DNA from: JAJPHY01 sp040754475
GTDB lineage: Bacteria > Actinomycetota > UBA4738 > HRBIN12
Assembly (NCBI GenBank): GCA_040754475.1
Contig: JBFMCN010000049.1
Span: 1 to 15,947 of the forward strand
DNA: 15,947 nucleotides
Direction of reading: 5' to 3'
Numbering within the stretch: position 1 is the first letter of the stretch; every line of letters starts with the position of its first letter. Positions 1-6,377 of this stretch are shown piece after piece. The notes under the pieces are model-generated. The model did no database searches and was not told the origin of the DNA. It was given only the letters and a program-made list of their open reading frames with translations. Made by a program: the position numbers and the translations under genes.

Positions 1-123
1 GACAACATCGAGATGACCGTCGAGCTGATCGCCCCCATCGCCATGGAGGAGGGCCTGCGCTTTGCCATCCGCGAGGGCGGCCGCACCGTGGGCGCCGGGC
101 GTGTGACCAAGATCATCAAGTAG
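1..123 (+). CDS. tuf: Elongation factor Tu, C-terminal end (partial)
   Basis: The first 40 codons of the window read in frame to a TAG stop and match the extreme C-terminus of EF-Tu, the GTPase that delivers aminoacyl-tRNA to the ribosome. The visible part is the last strand region of domain 3, with the family-typical segments VELIAPIAMEEGLRFAIREG and GRTVGAGRVTKIIK. The GTPase domain and start lie before the window. It is followed after 7 bases by rpmG on the same strand, so the two are probably co-transcribed. A tuf gene next to rpmG and near tRNA-Trp-secE-nusG is a known arrangement in several bacterial phyla. Identification is very secure; only the 5' part is missing. Confidence 0.97.
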   Translation, partial: DNIEMTVELIAPIAMEEGLRFAIREGGRTVGAGRVTKIIK

Positions 124-130
124 GAGACCC

Positions 131-295
131 ATGCCGAAGGCGGACAATCGCCCGAAGATCACGCTCGCCTGCACCGAGTGCAAGCGACGGAACTACGTCA
201 CGGTGAAGAACAGGCAGAACGACCGCGATCGTATCGAGCTGATGAAGTACTGCCGGTTCGATCGCAGGCACACCCTTCACCGAGAGACGCGCTAG
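131..295 (+). CDS. rpmG: 50S ribosomal protein L33
   Basis: A 54-residue basic protein matching bacterial L33, a small protein of the large ribosomal subunit near the E site. The ATG lies 7 bases after the tuf stop, with a GGAGA sequence between them serving as ribosome binding site. The zinc-ribbon form is visible in the first pair, Cys14 and Cys17 (ACTECKRRNY), and in Cys41. The fourth position, normally Cys in a CPxC pair, is Asp44 here (YCRFDRRHTLH). The length is normal for the family. It is probably the second gene of a tuf-rpmG transcript. The gene is small but its family match is clear along its whole length. Confidence 0.95.
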   Translation: MPKADNRPKITLACTECKRRNYVTVKNRQNDRDRIELMKYCRFDRRHTLHRETR

Positions 296-341
296 CGAAC
301 GCGGCGCACCTGTCAGTCGGCTGGCTCGGGGGGCACTCGCC

Positions 342-1043
342 CTATCGGTCTTCCCCGTCGGTCACGTCCACCGTTACGACCTTGTTGTGGCGGATGGCGA
401 GGACCAGCGCCTCGAGCTTGGAGTGGACGCCGAGCTTCGTGATGATGTTCTGGGTGTGGGTGCGCAGCGTGTTCGGGCTCACGCCCAGGTCTTCCGCGAT
501 GCGGTCCGGCGCCTTGCCGGCCGCCATCTGCTGGAGGATCTGCAGCTCACGCGGCGTCAGCCGACTCAGACGGCCTTCGCTGGTCGCGTCCTGATCGCGA
601 CGGTGGCGGAGCCGCCGGAGGGCTCCCTCGATCTCATGACGTTCGTGAAGCGGTTCGCCGCGATGGACCTGACGAACGGCCTCTCCTACGTCGACGACGG
701 CCTTGGTTTTTCGGAGGAGGCCCGAAGCCCCCGCCTGCACCGCCCGCGCGAGCAAGAGCTCGTCCTCGTAGCCGGACAGGATCAACACGCGAGCGCCGGG
801 CTCGGCGTCCTTGATCCTGCGCGTCGCCTCGATGCCGTTCATGCCCGGCAGCGCGACGTCCATCAGCACGACATCGGGCTTGAGCTCGCTCACTGCCTCT
901 ACCGCAGCGGAGCCGTCGGTCACGACGTCCACGATGGTCAAGTCCTTCTCCCGACCGAGGGCGAACTGGAGCGCCTCGCCGAACGTCCGTTGGTCGTCGA
1001 CGATCAGGACTCTGATGGGCTGTGGCTTCCCGCTAGGGGGCAT
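342..1043 (-). CDS. NarL/LuxR-family response regulator
   Basis: A two-domain response regulator of about 233 residues. Numbered from the longest form (GTG at 1082), the receiver domain spans residues 23-140, with the acidic pair Asp29-Asp30, phospho-acceptor Asp75 (VVLMDVALPG), switch Ser103 and conserved Lys125. A LuxR-type helix-turn-helix follows at about 173-230 (LTPRELQILQQMAAGK, then SPNTLRTHTQNIITKLGV). Phosphorylation by a histidine kinase should control DNA binding, but no kinase gene is in the window, so it is an orphan here. ATG at 1043 was chosen because it gives the usual short lead before the first strand; ATG at 1055 and GTG at 1082 are alternatives, and none has a good ribosome binding site. 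It is convergent with rpmG. Target genes cannot be told from the sequence. Confidence 0.9.
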   Translation of the reverse strand: MPPSGKPQPIRVLIVDDQRTFGEALQFALGREKDLTIVDVVTDGSAAVEAVSELKPDVVLMDVALPGMNGIEATRRIKDAEPGARVLILSGYEDELLLARAVQAGASGLLRKTKAVVDVGEAVRQVHRGEPLHERHEIEGALRRLRHRRDQDATSEGRLSRLTPRELQILQQMAAGKAPDRIAEDLGVSPNTLRTHTQNIITKLGVHSKLEALVLAIRHNKVVTVDVTDGEDR

Positions 1044-1207
1044 GGATCGCCCCATCGTAGGATGGGAAGGCGCCGAGTTCACGGAAGCTCAGTGAGTTGG
1101 CGTCGGGAGAGCCGTATGGGTAGCGTGATCGCGTGTGACGTCTGGGGGACAAGGCAGCTGTGATGACTGGCACAAGGCAGTCTCGGTCGCCGGCCATGCG
1201 AGCGACC

Positions 1208-1382
1208 GAGAGGCTCCGTGGCCTCGACATCCTCGCCAACAACGCGGGCATCACGCGCGACCGCACCTTCCACGACCTCGACGACGGGCAATCGGGCTTT
1301 CGTGCTCGACGTCAACTTCCGCACGGCCTTCGTCGCAACTCTGGCAGCCGCGCGCTGGTGCGTGAATCGGTCAAGCGGGAGA
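1208..1382 (+). pseudogene. Short-chain dehydrogenase/ketoreductase remnant, frameshifted
   Basis: Around 1223-1291 the forward strand encodes LDILANNAGITRDRTFHDLD, which contains the NNAG motif of classical short-chain dehydrogenases and resembles FabG/PhaB-type 3-oxoacyl reductases. The similarity then jumps to the next reading frame: 1299-1382 encodes FVLDVNFRTAFVATLAAARW, the following family segment (usually VLDVNLRGTF...). The shift falls near 1291-1298. The N-terminal GxxxGxG cofactor motif and the catalytic Tyr-x-x-x-Lys are not found on either side, so this is a decayed fragment and not a gene with one sequencing error. It lies just upstream of a dehydratase pair, a place where a ketoreductase partner would make sense. 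The boundaries are approximate. Confidence 0.6.
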
Positions 1383-1524
1383 CGGCTGCCCGGGGGACGG
1401 CCGTGTACGCCAGGCAGGTGACAATCGCCGTGTCCTCGACCGCCATCGTTTGCCCCTCCGGCCGCGCAAGCCACGCGGCGGCAGATGGTGCCCTGATCGA
1501 CAGCCGACCGAGGGCCTGAGCTGC
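1383..1524. other. Non-coding or decayed stretch before hadA
   Basis: Together with 1044-1207 this forms the gene-poor gap between the response regulator and the dehydratase pair. Open frames exist on both strands, but none shows a recognisable family, a convincing ribosome binding site or continuity with the dehydrogenase remnant. It is probably the rest of the decayed gene. No clear promoter for the dehydratase pair was found. Confidence 0.4.
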
Positions 1525-1920
1525 ATGTCGCTGAACTCCGCCCTCGAGGGGAAGTCCTACCCGCCGGTCTCCTTCCAGGTGGAACCCGAGCACGTCGCGC
1601 GGTTCTCGTCGGCCGTGGGGGAAGACGGCTCCTTCGTGCCTCCGACGTTCGCAACGGCTCCAGAGATCTCCGCACTCGCTCAAGTGATTGCGGATCCGGA
1701 GCTCGGCCTGGATTTCGCGCGCGTCGTTCACAGCGGACAGGAGTACGAATGGCGCCGCTCGCTTGCGGCGTCCGGCACGCTTTCCGTGACGCCTCGGATC
1801 GTTGCCGTCGGGGCCAAGGGCCGGCACGAGTTCCTCACCGTGGAGACCGAGATGCGGGATGGCGCCGGCGAGCTCGTCGTCCTCGCCCGGAACACCTTGA
1901 TTGTGCGAGGTGAGGCTTGA
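1525..1920 (+). CDS. HadA-like FAS1-type dehydratase subunit (MaoC N-terminal family)
   Basis: A 131-residue protein resembling the N-terminal, non-catalytic hot-dog half of MaoC-like dehydratases, as in mycobacterial HadA. In characterised systems such subunits pair with HadB to dehydrate 3-hydroxyacyl thioesters and shape the acyl-binding tunnel. Visible features are the start GKSYPPVSFQVEPEHVARFSSA, the PPTFATAPEIS segment and the VVHSGQEYEWRRSL strand. The catalytic Asp/His motif is absent, as expected for this subunit. The ATG at 1525 has a weak GAGGG about 10 bases upstream. Its stop overlaps the start of the next gene, which points to translational coupling and a heterodimer. The substrate is unknown: fatty-acid elongation or another acyl pathway is possible, and mycolic acids should not be assumed. 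Confidence 0.8.
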   Translation: MSLNSALEGKSYPPVSFQVEPEHVARFSSAVGEDGSFVPPTFATAPEISALAQVIADPELGLDFARVVHSGQEYEWRRSLAASGTLSVTPRIVAVGAKGRHEFLTVETEMRDGAGELVVLARNTLIVRGEA

Positions 1921-2348
1921 GCGCGGCGGCGCTCCGGTTCGGGGACGTCCGGGTCGGGGACGAGATTCCCCCGCTCGCGAAGGTCGTGACTCGGGAGGAC
2001 GTCAAGGCTTACGCGGACGCATCCGGAGACCAGAACCCTCTCCACCAAAGCGATGAGTTGGCCAGGGCGGTCGGGTTCCCGGGGATCATCGCCCACGGGA
2101 TGTTCACGATGGCTCACCTCGTGAGCTGCCTTGTCGCCTGGCTCGGCGAGCCGGCGGGGCTGCTTCGCATCCGCGTTCGGTTTCGATCCGCGGTGTTCAT
2201 GGGCGAGACGATCGTGGCCGGGGGGATCGTGCGGGCACTTGATCGCAAGACGCGGACCGCGACGCTCGACGTGTGGGTGACGCTCGAGCGGGACGGCGTG
2301 ATCGAGTATCCGATCAAGCGGAGCGAGGCCGAGGTCAGGCTCGCCTAG
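1917..2348 (+). CDS. HadB-like MaoC-family (R)-specific enoyl hydratase/dehydratase
   Basis: A 143-residue hot-dog-fold protein with the hydratase-2 motif YADASGDQNPLHQSDELA. Asp38 and His43 are the expected catalytic pair, and GFPGIIAHGMFTMA at about 53-66 is also typical of MaoC proteins. With the preceding subunit it probably forms a HadAB-type heterodimer dehydrating (3R)-hydroxyacyl thioesters. It starts at TTG 1917, overlapping the TGA of hadA (1918-1920), with GAGGTGAGG just upstream. The overlap supports coupled translation in a one-to-one ratio. HadAB near rpmG and secE is a known actinobacterial gene order. The gene ends only 4 bases from the stop of the convergent coiled-coil gene, so no room exists for a normal terminator. 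Confidence 0.88.
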   Translation: MSAAALRFGDVRVGDEIPPLAKVVTREDVKAYADASGDQNPLHQSDELARAVGFPGIIAHGMFTMAHLVSCLVAWLGEPAGLLRIRVRFRSAVFMGETIVAGGIVRALDRKTRTATLDVWVTLERDGVIEYPIKRSEAEVRLA

Positions 2349-2352
2349 CGCG

Positions 2353-4110
2353 CTACTCCAGGTCGATTCGATCGGGCGAACGCTGGCGCCCGAGGCTTGC
2401 GAGCGCGTGCATCGCATCGCCCATCCGGTCGACAACGTCCTGGATGTCGTTGTCGTAGCGCTTGCCCATACGCGTCGTGGCTTCCTCCACCTTGCGCTCG
2501 AGCATGTCGCTCACGCGCGCGACCGATTCGGCCGTCGCCTGCACGTCCCGGTGGAGCTGGTCGGCGATCCCCTCCAGCCTTCGGTCCACGATTTCGACGA
2601 TCTCGGCTGGAAGGCTTGCCTGCATCTCCTTCACGGCACGCAGGGTCTGCTTGCCCGCGTCCAGGTCCTGCAGGCGCTCTGCGAGGGCCTGGTTGTCGGA
2701 GCGGATCATGCGGGCGAGGGAGGTGACTCGCGTATCGAGCGCCTCGAGCAGCTTGTCCTCCGTCGTCTGTTGCATCCGCTCCGCGTTCTCGGTCGCGCGC
2801 TGCATCACCGAGGACGCGACGTTCAGGCGGTCGATCGTGTCGTCGAACCGCTCGGTGATCGCCACGCCGATCGCCCGTTCGATCTCCTCTCTGAGCCGTC
2901 GGGTCATCTCCGCGACCGTCGAACGAGTAGCGTCGGTCAACGCCTCCGACACCCGGCCGAGTCGTTCGTCCAGGGCACGGGCCATGGCCTCGTCGCGCTC
3001 GGCGGCCGTCTGGACGAGCGCGTGGCGAAGGGCCTCGGAGTCCGAACGCACGAGCCGGGCGAGCCCGAGCACTCGCGATTCGACCGTTCGGACCATCTCC
3101 TTCGAGACCTGAACCGCCACCTCGCGCGCGGCCTCTCTTTCGCGCTGTGTGTGGACTTGAGCAGGTCCGTCAAGGGGGGGCACCCGCTGGGCGCGAGCCT
3201 CGAGCGCCTCGAGGGCGTCCTTGGTCTCCTTCGACTCGACGCTCAAGCGGTCGTGCAGGAACTGGATGTTCTCTGCGATCGACCTCATCTGCCCTTGGGA
3301 CTGATCGCCGTGTGCGGCCAGCTGCTCCCCAAGCAGCTGCATCTGCTCCTCGATCGTCTTGCCCATTCGCCCCGAGACGTCGACGTCGCGGACGCCTAGA
3401 CTCTCGACTTGCGACTGCACGGTGCTGGCCAACTGGCCGAGGGCCGAAACCCCTTGCTGTACGTAGGTCTGCATGGCCTGAGCGACGTGCTCGGTCTCCT
3501 GTGCCACCAGCTCGCCGTGCTCGCGGACCCGAGAATCGATGGTCTCGACGATCGCGCGATCGCGCTCTGCGATCGCCTGGAAGGCGGCCGCCACCTGTCT
3601 GCCGACCTCGTCGAGCTGTTGGCGGACCTCTTCCAGGCCGTGCAGGGCGACGGACCCTGCGGCCTCGGAGAGCGTCTCGATGCCGCCCGCCAGCGCGTCC
3701 TTCGCCGCCCTCGTCTGCTCCGACAATGCCGAGATCTCGTCCTCGAGGCGGGCCGTCCGCACGGCGAGGTCCTGGAAGCGCTCGTCGCTGTGGGCGATCA
3801 GGCTGCGGATGGCCTGGTCGCGCGAGATGCCTTCGAGGATCTTCGCCCGGACCTCCTCCTTGTTGCCTCCGGCGGTCCGCCAGACCTCGCCGGCGATCTC
3901 GTGCATGAGGGCGTAGGCGGTCTGCTGGATCGCGTGCAGTCCCTCCTCAAGGCGTTCCTCGACTATGCGCTGGTATGTCGCGACGACGGCCTCGGTCGGG
4001 TCGTCGTGCGAAAGAGCATCCGAGGGCGCGTCTCCGCTCCGGGAGAAGAAGCCGCGTCGCCTCGCCCGACGTGAGCCTTCGAACGAGGTCTGGGGGTCCC
4101 CTTGCTGCAT
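2353..4110 (-). CDS. Large soluble coiled-coil protein, function unknown
   Basis: A protein of about 585 residues (608 if started at GTG 4179), rich in Glu, Arg, Ala and Gln, with no membrane segment or signal peptide. After a basic N-terminus (SRRARRRGFFSR) nearly the whole length looks like long amphipathic helices. A degenerate repeat is visible. In the 608-residue numbering, VESRVLGLARLVRSDSEAL (366-384) matches LDTRVTSLARMIRSDNQAL (481-499), and IDSRVREHGELVAQETEHV (214-232) is a weaker copy. MGK also recurs at 272 and 571. ATG 4110 is preferred because a possible -10 (TACACT) lies at 4151-4156; ATG 4122 and GTG 4179 are alternatives, and none has a good ribosome binding site. It directly follows the ligase gene, so it may scaffold an envelope process, but that is inference. 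I do not recognise the family. Confidence 0.8.
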   Translation of the reverse strand: MQQGDPQTSFEGSRRARRRGFFSRSGDAPSDALSHDDPTEAVVATYQRIVEERLEEGLHAIQQTAYALMHEIAGEVWRTAGGNKEEVRAKILEGISRDQAIRSLIAHSDERFQDLAVRTARLEDEISALSEQTRAAKDALAGGIETLSEAAGSVALHGLEEVRQQLDEVGRQVAAAFQAIAERDRAIVETIDSRVREHGELVAQETEHVAQAMQTYVQQGVSALGQLASTVQSQVESLGVRDVDVSGRMGKTIEEQMQLLGEQLAAHGDQSQGQMRSIAENIQFLHDRLSVESKETKDALEALEARAQRVPPLDGPAQVHTQREREAAREVAVQVSKEMVRTVESRVLGLARLVRSDSEALRHALVQTAAERDEAMARALDERLGRVSEALTDATRSTVAEMTRRLREEIERAIGVAITERFDDTIDRLNVASSVMQRATENAERMQQTTEDKLLEALDTRVTSLARMIRSDNQALAERLQDLDAGKQTLRAVKEMQASLPAEIVEIVDRRLEGIADQLHRDVQATAESVARVSDMLERKVEEATTRMGKRYDNDIQDVVDRMGDAMHALASLGRQRSPDRIDLE

Positions 4111-4150
4111 TGGCGCTCGCATTCCGGGGCCGGCGCGGCGCGTCGCGAGA

Positions 4151-4156
4151 AGTGTA
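4151..4156 (-). promoter_or_regulatory. Possible -10 element ahead of the coiled-coil gene
   Basis: Read on the reverse strand the bases are TACACT, fitting TAnnnT, about 40 bases before ATG 4110. The upstream -35 candidate (GTGCCT, 17-base spacing) is poor. It would allow expression independent of the ligase gene and would exclude the GTG 4179 start. Confidence 0.35.
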
Positions 4157-4183
4157 GGGGAGCCGGGTGCTACAGGCACGCAC

Positions 4184-5869
4184 CTACGAGGAACTCGCGG
4201 GAGGGGTCGTCGCGGACGCGGTCGGGAGGGTGGGCTCGTCTGCGGGCAGTTCGTCGTTGGGGAACCACTCGAGTTGCTCGTCGATCCAGCGTTCCGTGCC
4301 GGCCGGGTTCTTCAGGAGCTGTTCCACGCCCGCAGCCACGATCCGCACACCCGGGTCCCATGGGTGGCGCCCGACCGTGTCCGTGATGAGCGCTCTCGCC
4401 TCTCGGGCCGCAGCCGGGTCACCCGCCCGGCCGTCCAGGGCCAGGTTGATCGCGAGGGACTCTGCCGCGGTGATGCGCCACGGCTGGAGGTCGAGTGAGG
4501 TCCGCAGCGACCACTCCGCGTAGTGGGTGCGCCCCCACTGCTCGAGCGCCGACGCCGTCAGCACAAGCCCGGATACGACGACGGCGGTAACGAGGATTGC
4601 GCCCACGAACGCGCGACCCAGGGAGGCGGGGGAGAGTGGTCTTCGGGCGGTTGGGGTGGCAGGCTGCGACTCACCGTCGGTCGTCCGCCGCGAGAGCATC
4701 TCGCGTTCGCGGGTTCCCATGCCGAGGAGCAGGAACAGCAGCGGCGTGACCACCAGGTTGAGAGGTTCGTAGAGGTGGAAGATCGCCAAGGCGGCGGCGG
4801 AAGCCGGGACCCACGATTGGGACTTTCGCCGCCGGGAGAGACCGGGGGCGGCGCGAACGAGCAGGAACGCCAGCGCCGCCGTGCCGATCAGGCCCGTCGT
4901 CACCAGCGACTGCAGCGGGAGATCGTGAGCGTCGCCCCAACCTCTGCCGGCGGTGCTCAACTCGGAGGCCGAGGCCGAGTTCACATATGCGCTCCATGCG
5001 TTGCCGGGGCCCCAGCCTAGGAGGGGTCGTCGGACGAACGCTCGGAGGTTGGCCGTGTAGACGGCCGCCCGCTGCTCCTCGCCCTGGAGGGTCCCGAATT
5101 GTCCCGCCGTCGAGGAGAGTCCCGTGGCGGTCGGAAGCAGGGGGGTCACGATCGCCCACGCGGCAACCACCACGACAACGGTTGCCGCTCCGACGAGCAT
5201 CCGTTGCCGGTCTCGAATCCCGAACCACGCTCCGGCCGCAAGGGCAACGAGCGGCAACAGGAGTGAGCTCCGCTCGCCGTTCACCGCCAGCCCGGAGGTA
5301 AGGACGGCAAGTGCGGCGAGCACCTTCCAGGTCCGGTCGTCCTCATCGGCGAGCGCCGCGGGGATGCACGCGGCGAGGAACGCGGCCGCGAAGATGGGGT
5401 TCCCCAGCGTGGATCCGACGAAGCTGAGGTCACGCACCAGCCAGTCAAGCGCTTCGGGCACGAAGCGGGATGCGAGCGCCACGATGGCCACGACGAGGCC
5501 GGTCGGCACGAGCCACACGCGCGTCCTTGTCACGACTCGTTCCGGGAGGTGGGGTCCGACTGCAACGAGCACCGCGCAGATCCCGAGCATGAGGAGCCCG
5601 GTATGCGCGAACTGCCCAACCACGCTGACGACGGGGTCTACGCCCGCGAAGGTCGCCACGATGCAGGCTCCCATCCAGATTGCCGCCGGGACGGCTAGGC
5701 GCGGGCTCATGAATGGGCCGGAGATCCAGACCAGGAACGCCCCCACGGCGAGAAGAAGGAGCTTCAAATCGGCGAACGGTGCGCGCGACAGTGGGAACAG
5801 CGCCAGGGGCACCGCGACGACGATGAGGAACAGGCCGGCGTCGAGGAGCTGGGGGCGGCGGGGTTCCAC
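4184..5869 (-). CDS. O-antigen ligase/polymerase family membrane protein
   Basis: A 561-residue multi-pass membrane protein of the Wzy_C (O-antigen ligase/polymerase) type. About ten hydrophobic segments fill residues 10-400. The family region reads GERSSLLLPL (about 198-207), RRPLLGWGPGNAW (280-292) and AHDLPLQSLVTTGLIG (314-329), with the conserved His315 in the periplasmic loop area. A last membrane segment (about residues 430-450) is followed by a helical, TPR-like tail and a Pro/Thr/Ser-rich end. Such proteins join or polymerise lipid-linked glycans outside the membrane. GTG 5869 is chosen because a -10 element lies 6 bases upstream, suggesting a leaderless mRNA, and because any longer reading would run through tRNA-Trp in antisense. 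It works plausibly with the polysaccharide operon at 10229-15947. Ligase versus polymerase cannot be decided here. Confidence 0.85.
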   Translation of the reverse strand: MEPRRPQLLDAGLFLIVVAVPLALFPLSRAPFADLKLLLLAVGAFLVWISGPFMSPRLAVPAAIWMGACIVATFAGVDPVVSVVGQFAHTGLLMLGICAVLVAVGPHLPERVVTRTRVWLVPTGLVVAIVALASRFVPEALDWLVRDLSFVGSTLGNPIFAAAFLAACIPAALADEDDRTWKVLAALAVLTSGLAVNGERSSLLLPLVALAAGAWFGIRDRQRMLVGAATVVVVVAAWAIVTPLLPTATGLSSTAGQFGTLQGEEQRAAVYTANLRAFVRRPLLGWGPGNAWSAYVNSASASELSTAGRGWGDAHDLPLQSLVTTGLIGTAALAFLLVRAAPGLSRRRKSQSWVPASAAALAIFHLYEPLNLVVTPLLFLLLGMGTREREMLSRRTTDGESQPATPTARRPLSPASLGRAFVGAILVTAVVVSGLVLTASALEQWGRTHYAEWSLRTSLDLQPWRITAAESLAINLALDGRAGDPAAAREARALITDTVGRHPWDPGVRIVAAGVEQLLKNPAGTERWIDEQLEWFPNDELPADEPTLPTASATTPPASSS

Positions 5870-5875
5870 GGGAGG

Positions 5876-5903
5876 ATTATCGGGGCATGCCCGCAGAAGG
5901 CAA
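5876..5903 (-). promoter_or_regulatory. Promoter of the ligase gene, leaderless type
   Basis: On the reverse strand TTGCCT (5898-5903) and GATAAT (5876-5881) are separated by 16 bases. Six bases after the -10 comes the GTG start at 5869, so transcription would begin at or next to the start codon. The bases between are CCTCCC, which cannot act as a Shine-Dalgarno sequence. Confidence 0.6.
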
Positions 5904-5924
5904 AGGAGGCGCGGTGGCGGTGCT

Positions 5925-5953
5925 TTGCCGCGCTGGGGGGTGCCCCCTATACT
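5925..5953 (+). promoter_or_regulatory. Promoter of tRNA-Trp/secE transcript
   Basis: TTGCCG (5925-5930) and TATACT (5948-5953) are separated by exactly 17 bases, a strong housekeeping-sigma promoter. The predicted start near 5960 leaves about 20 bases of leader before the tRNA. It stands back to back with the ligase promoter, the two -35 elements being 21 bases apart. Confidence 0.7.
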
Positions 5954-5980
5954 CGTCAGTTGTCCCCCACCTGTGGACGG

Positions 5981-6054
5981 AGGGGCGTAGCTCAAGCTGG
6001 TAGAGCACCGGTCTCCAAAACCGGCGGTTGGGGGTTCAAGTCCCTCCGCCCCTG
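5981..6054 (+). tRNA. trnW: tRNA-Trp (anticodon CCA)
   Basis: A complete cloverleaf of 74 bases. The acceptor stem is AGGGGCG with CGCCCCT (6047-6053). The D stem is GCTC/GAGC and the anticodon stem CCGGT/ACCGG, with anticodon CCA at 6015-6017. The T arm carries TTCAAGT in the loop. The discriminator base is G (6054), as expected for tRNA-Trp. The following bases are CAA, so the 3' CCA is not encoded and must be added enzymatically. secE begins 11 bases later, so tRNA and mRNA are probably cut from one transcript. Trp tRNA ahead of secE-nusG is a widespread order. Confidence 0.97.
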
Positions 6055-6065
6055 CAAGGAGAAGC

Positions 6066-6359
6066 ATGAACAGGCAGATGAAGCGGATGCAGCGCCGCCA
6101 GGGCCCCGCGGTCGATCGCGCTCAGGCGGGAGCGGCCAGCCGCCGGACTGCAGCCCCGGAGAAGCGAAAGCGGACCGGGCCGCGGCAGTTCCTCAAGGAG
6201 GTCCGCCAGGAACTGAAGAAGGTGAACTGGCCGACGCGCCAGGAGCTGTTCGCCTACACGGTAGTTGTGCTCGTGTCGGTGACGGTACTCACTTCGTTCG
6301 TCTTCGGCCTGGACTTCCTCTTTTCGAAGCTCGTGGTCCAGGTCTTCGGTAGCGGCTAG
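6066..6359 (+). CDS. secE: Preprotein translocase subunit SecE
   Basis: A 97-residue single-span form of SecE, which clamps SecY in the protein-export channel. A basic, Arg/Lys-rich cytoplasmic N-terminus (1-40) precedes the conserved amphipathic helix EVRQELKKVNWPTRQEL (45-61) and one membrane segment (about 62-84). The length suits the short type found in Gram-positive and many other bacteria. The ATG has an AAGGAG ribosome binding site just upstream (6056-6061), directly after the tRNA end. The first part of its reading region lies opposite the non-genuine upstream extension of the ligase frame. nusG follows after 18 bases. Confidence 0.96.
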   Translation: MNRQMKRMQRRQGPAVDRAQAGAASRRTAAPEKRKRTGPRQFLKEVRQELKKVNWPTRQELFAYTVVVLVSVTVLTSFVFGLDFLFSKLVVQVFGSG

Positions 6360-6377
6360 AAGGCGTCGCTCACTCCG

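Noticed and set aside
331..342. Hairpin GGGC-ACTC-GCCC between rpmG and the response regulator
   Set aside because: A 4-bp stem without a T-run on either strand is too weak to call a terminator.
1525..2348. Reading the HadAB pair as mycolic-acid enzymes
   Set aside because: Family membership is clear but the substrate is not; many actinobacteria without mycolic acids have such pairs.
2407..3399. Long forward open frame opposite the coiled-coil gene, and similar ones at 3409-4074 and 5124-5990
   Set aside because: They are GC-rich shadows of real reverse-strand genes with no family similarity or ribosome binding site.
5870..6067. A 66-residue N-terminal extension of the ligase frame reaching ATG 6067
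   Set aside because: It reads through tRNA-Trp in antisense, giving the typical false peptide GLEPPTAGFGDRCSTSLSYA, and overlaps the secE start. A promoter lies between it and GTG 5869.
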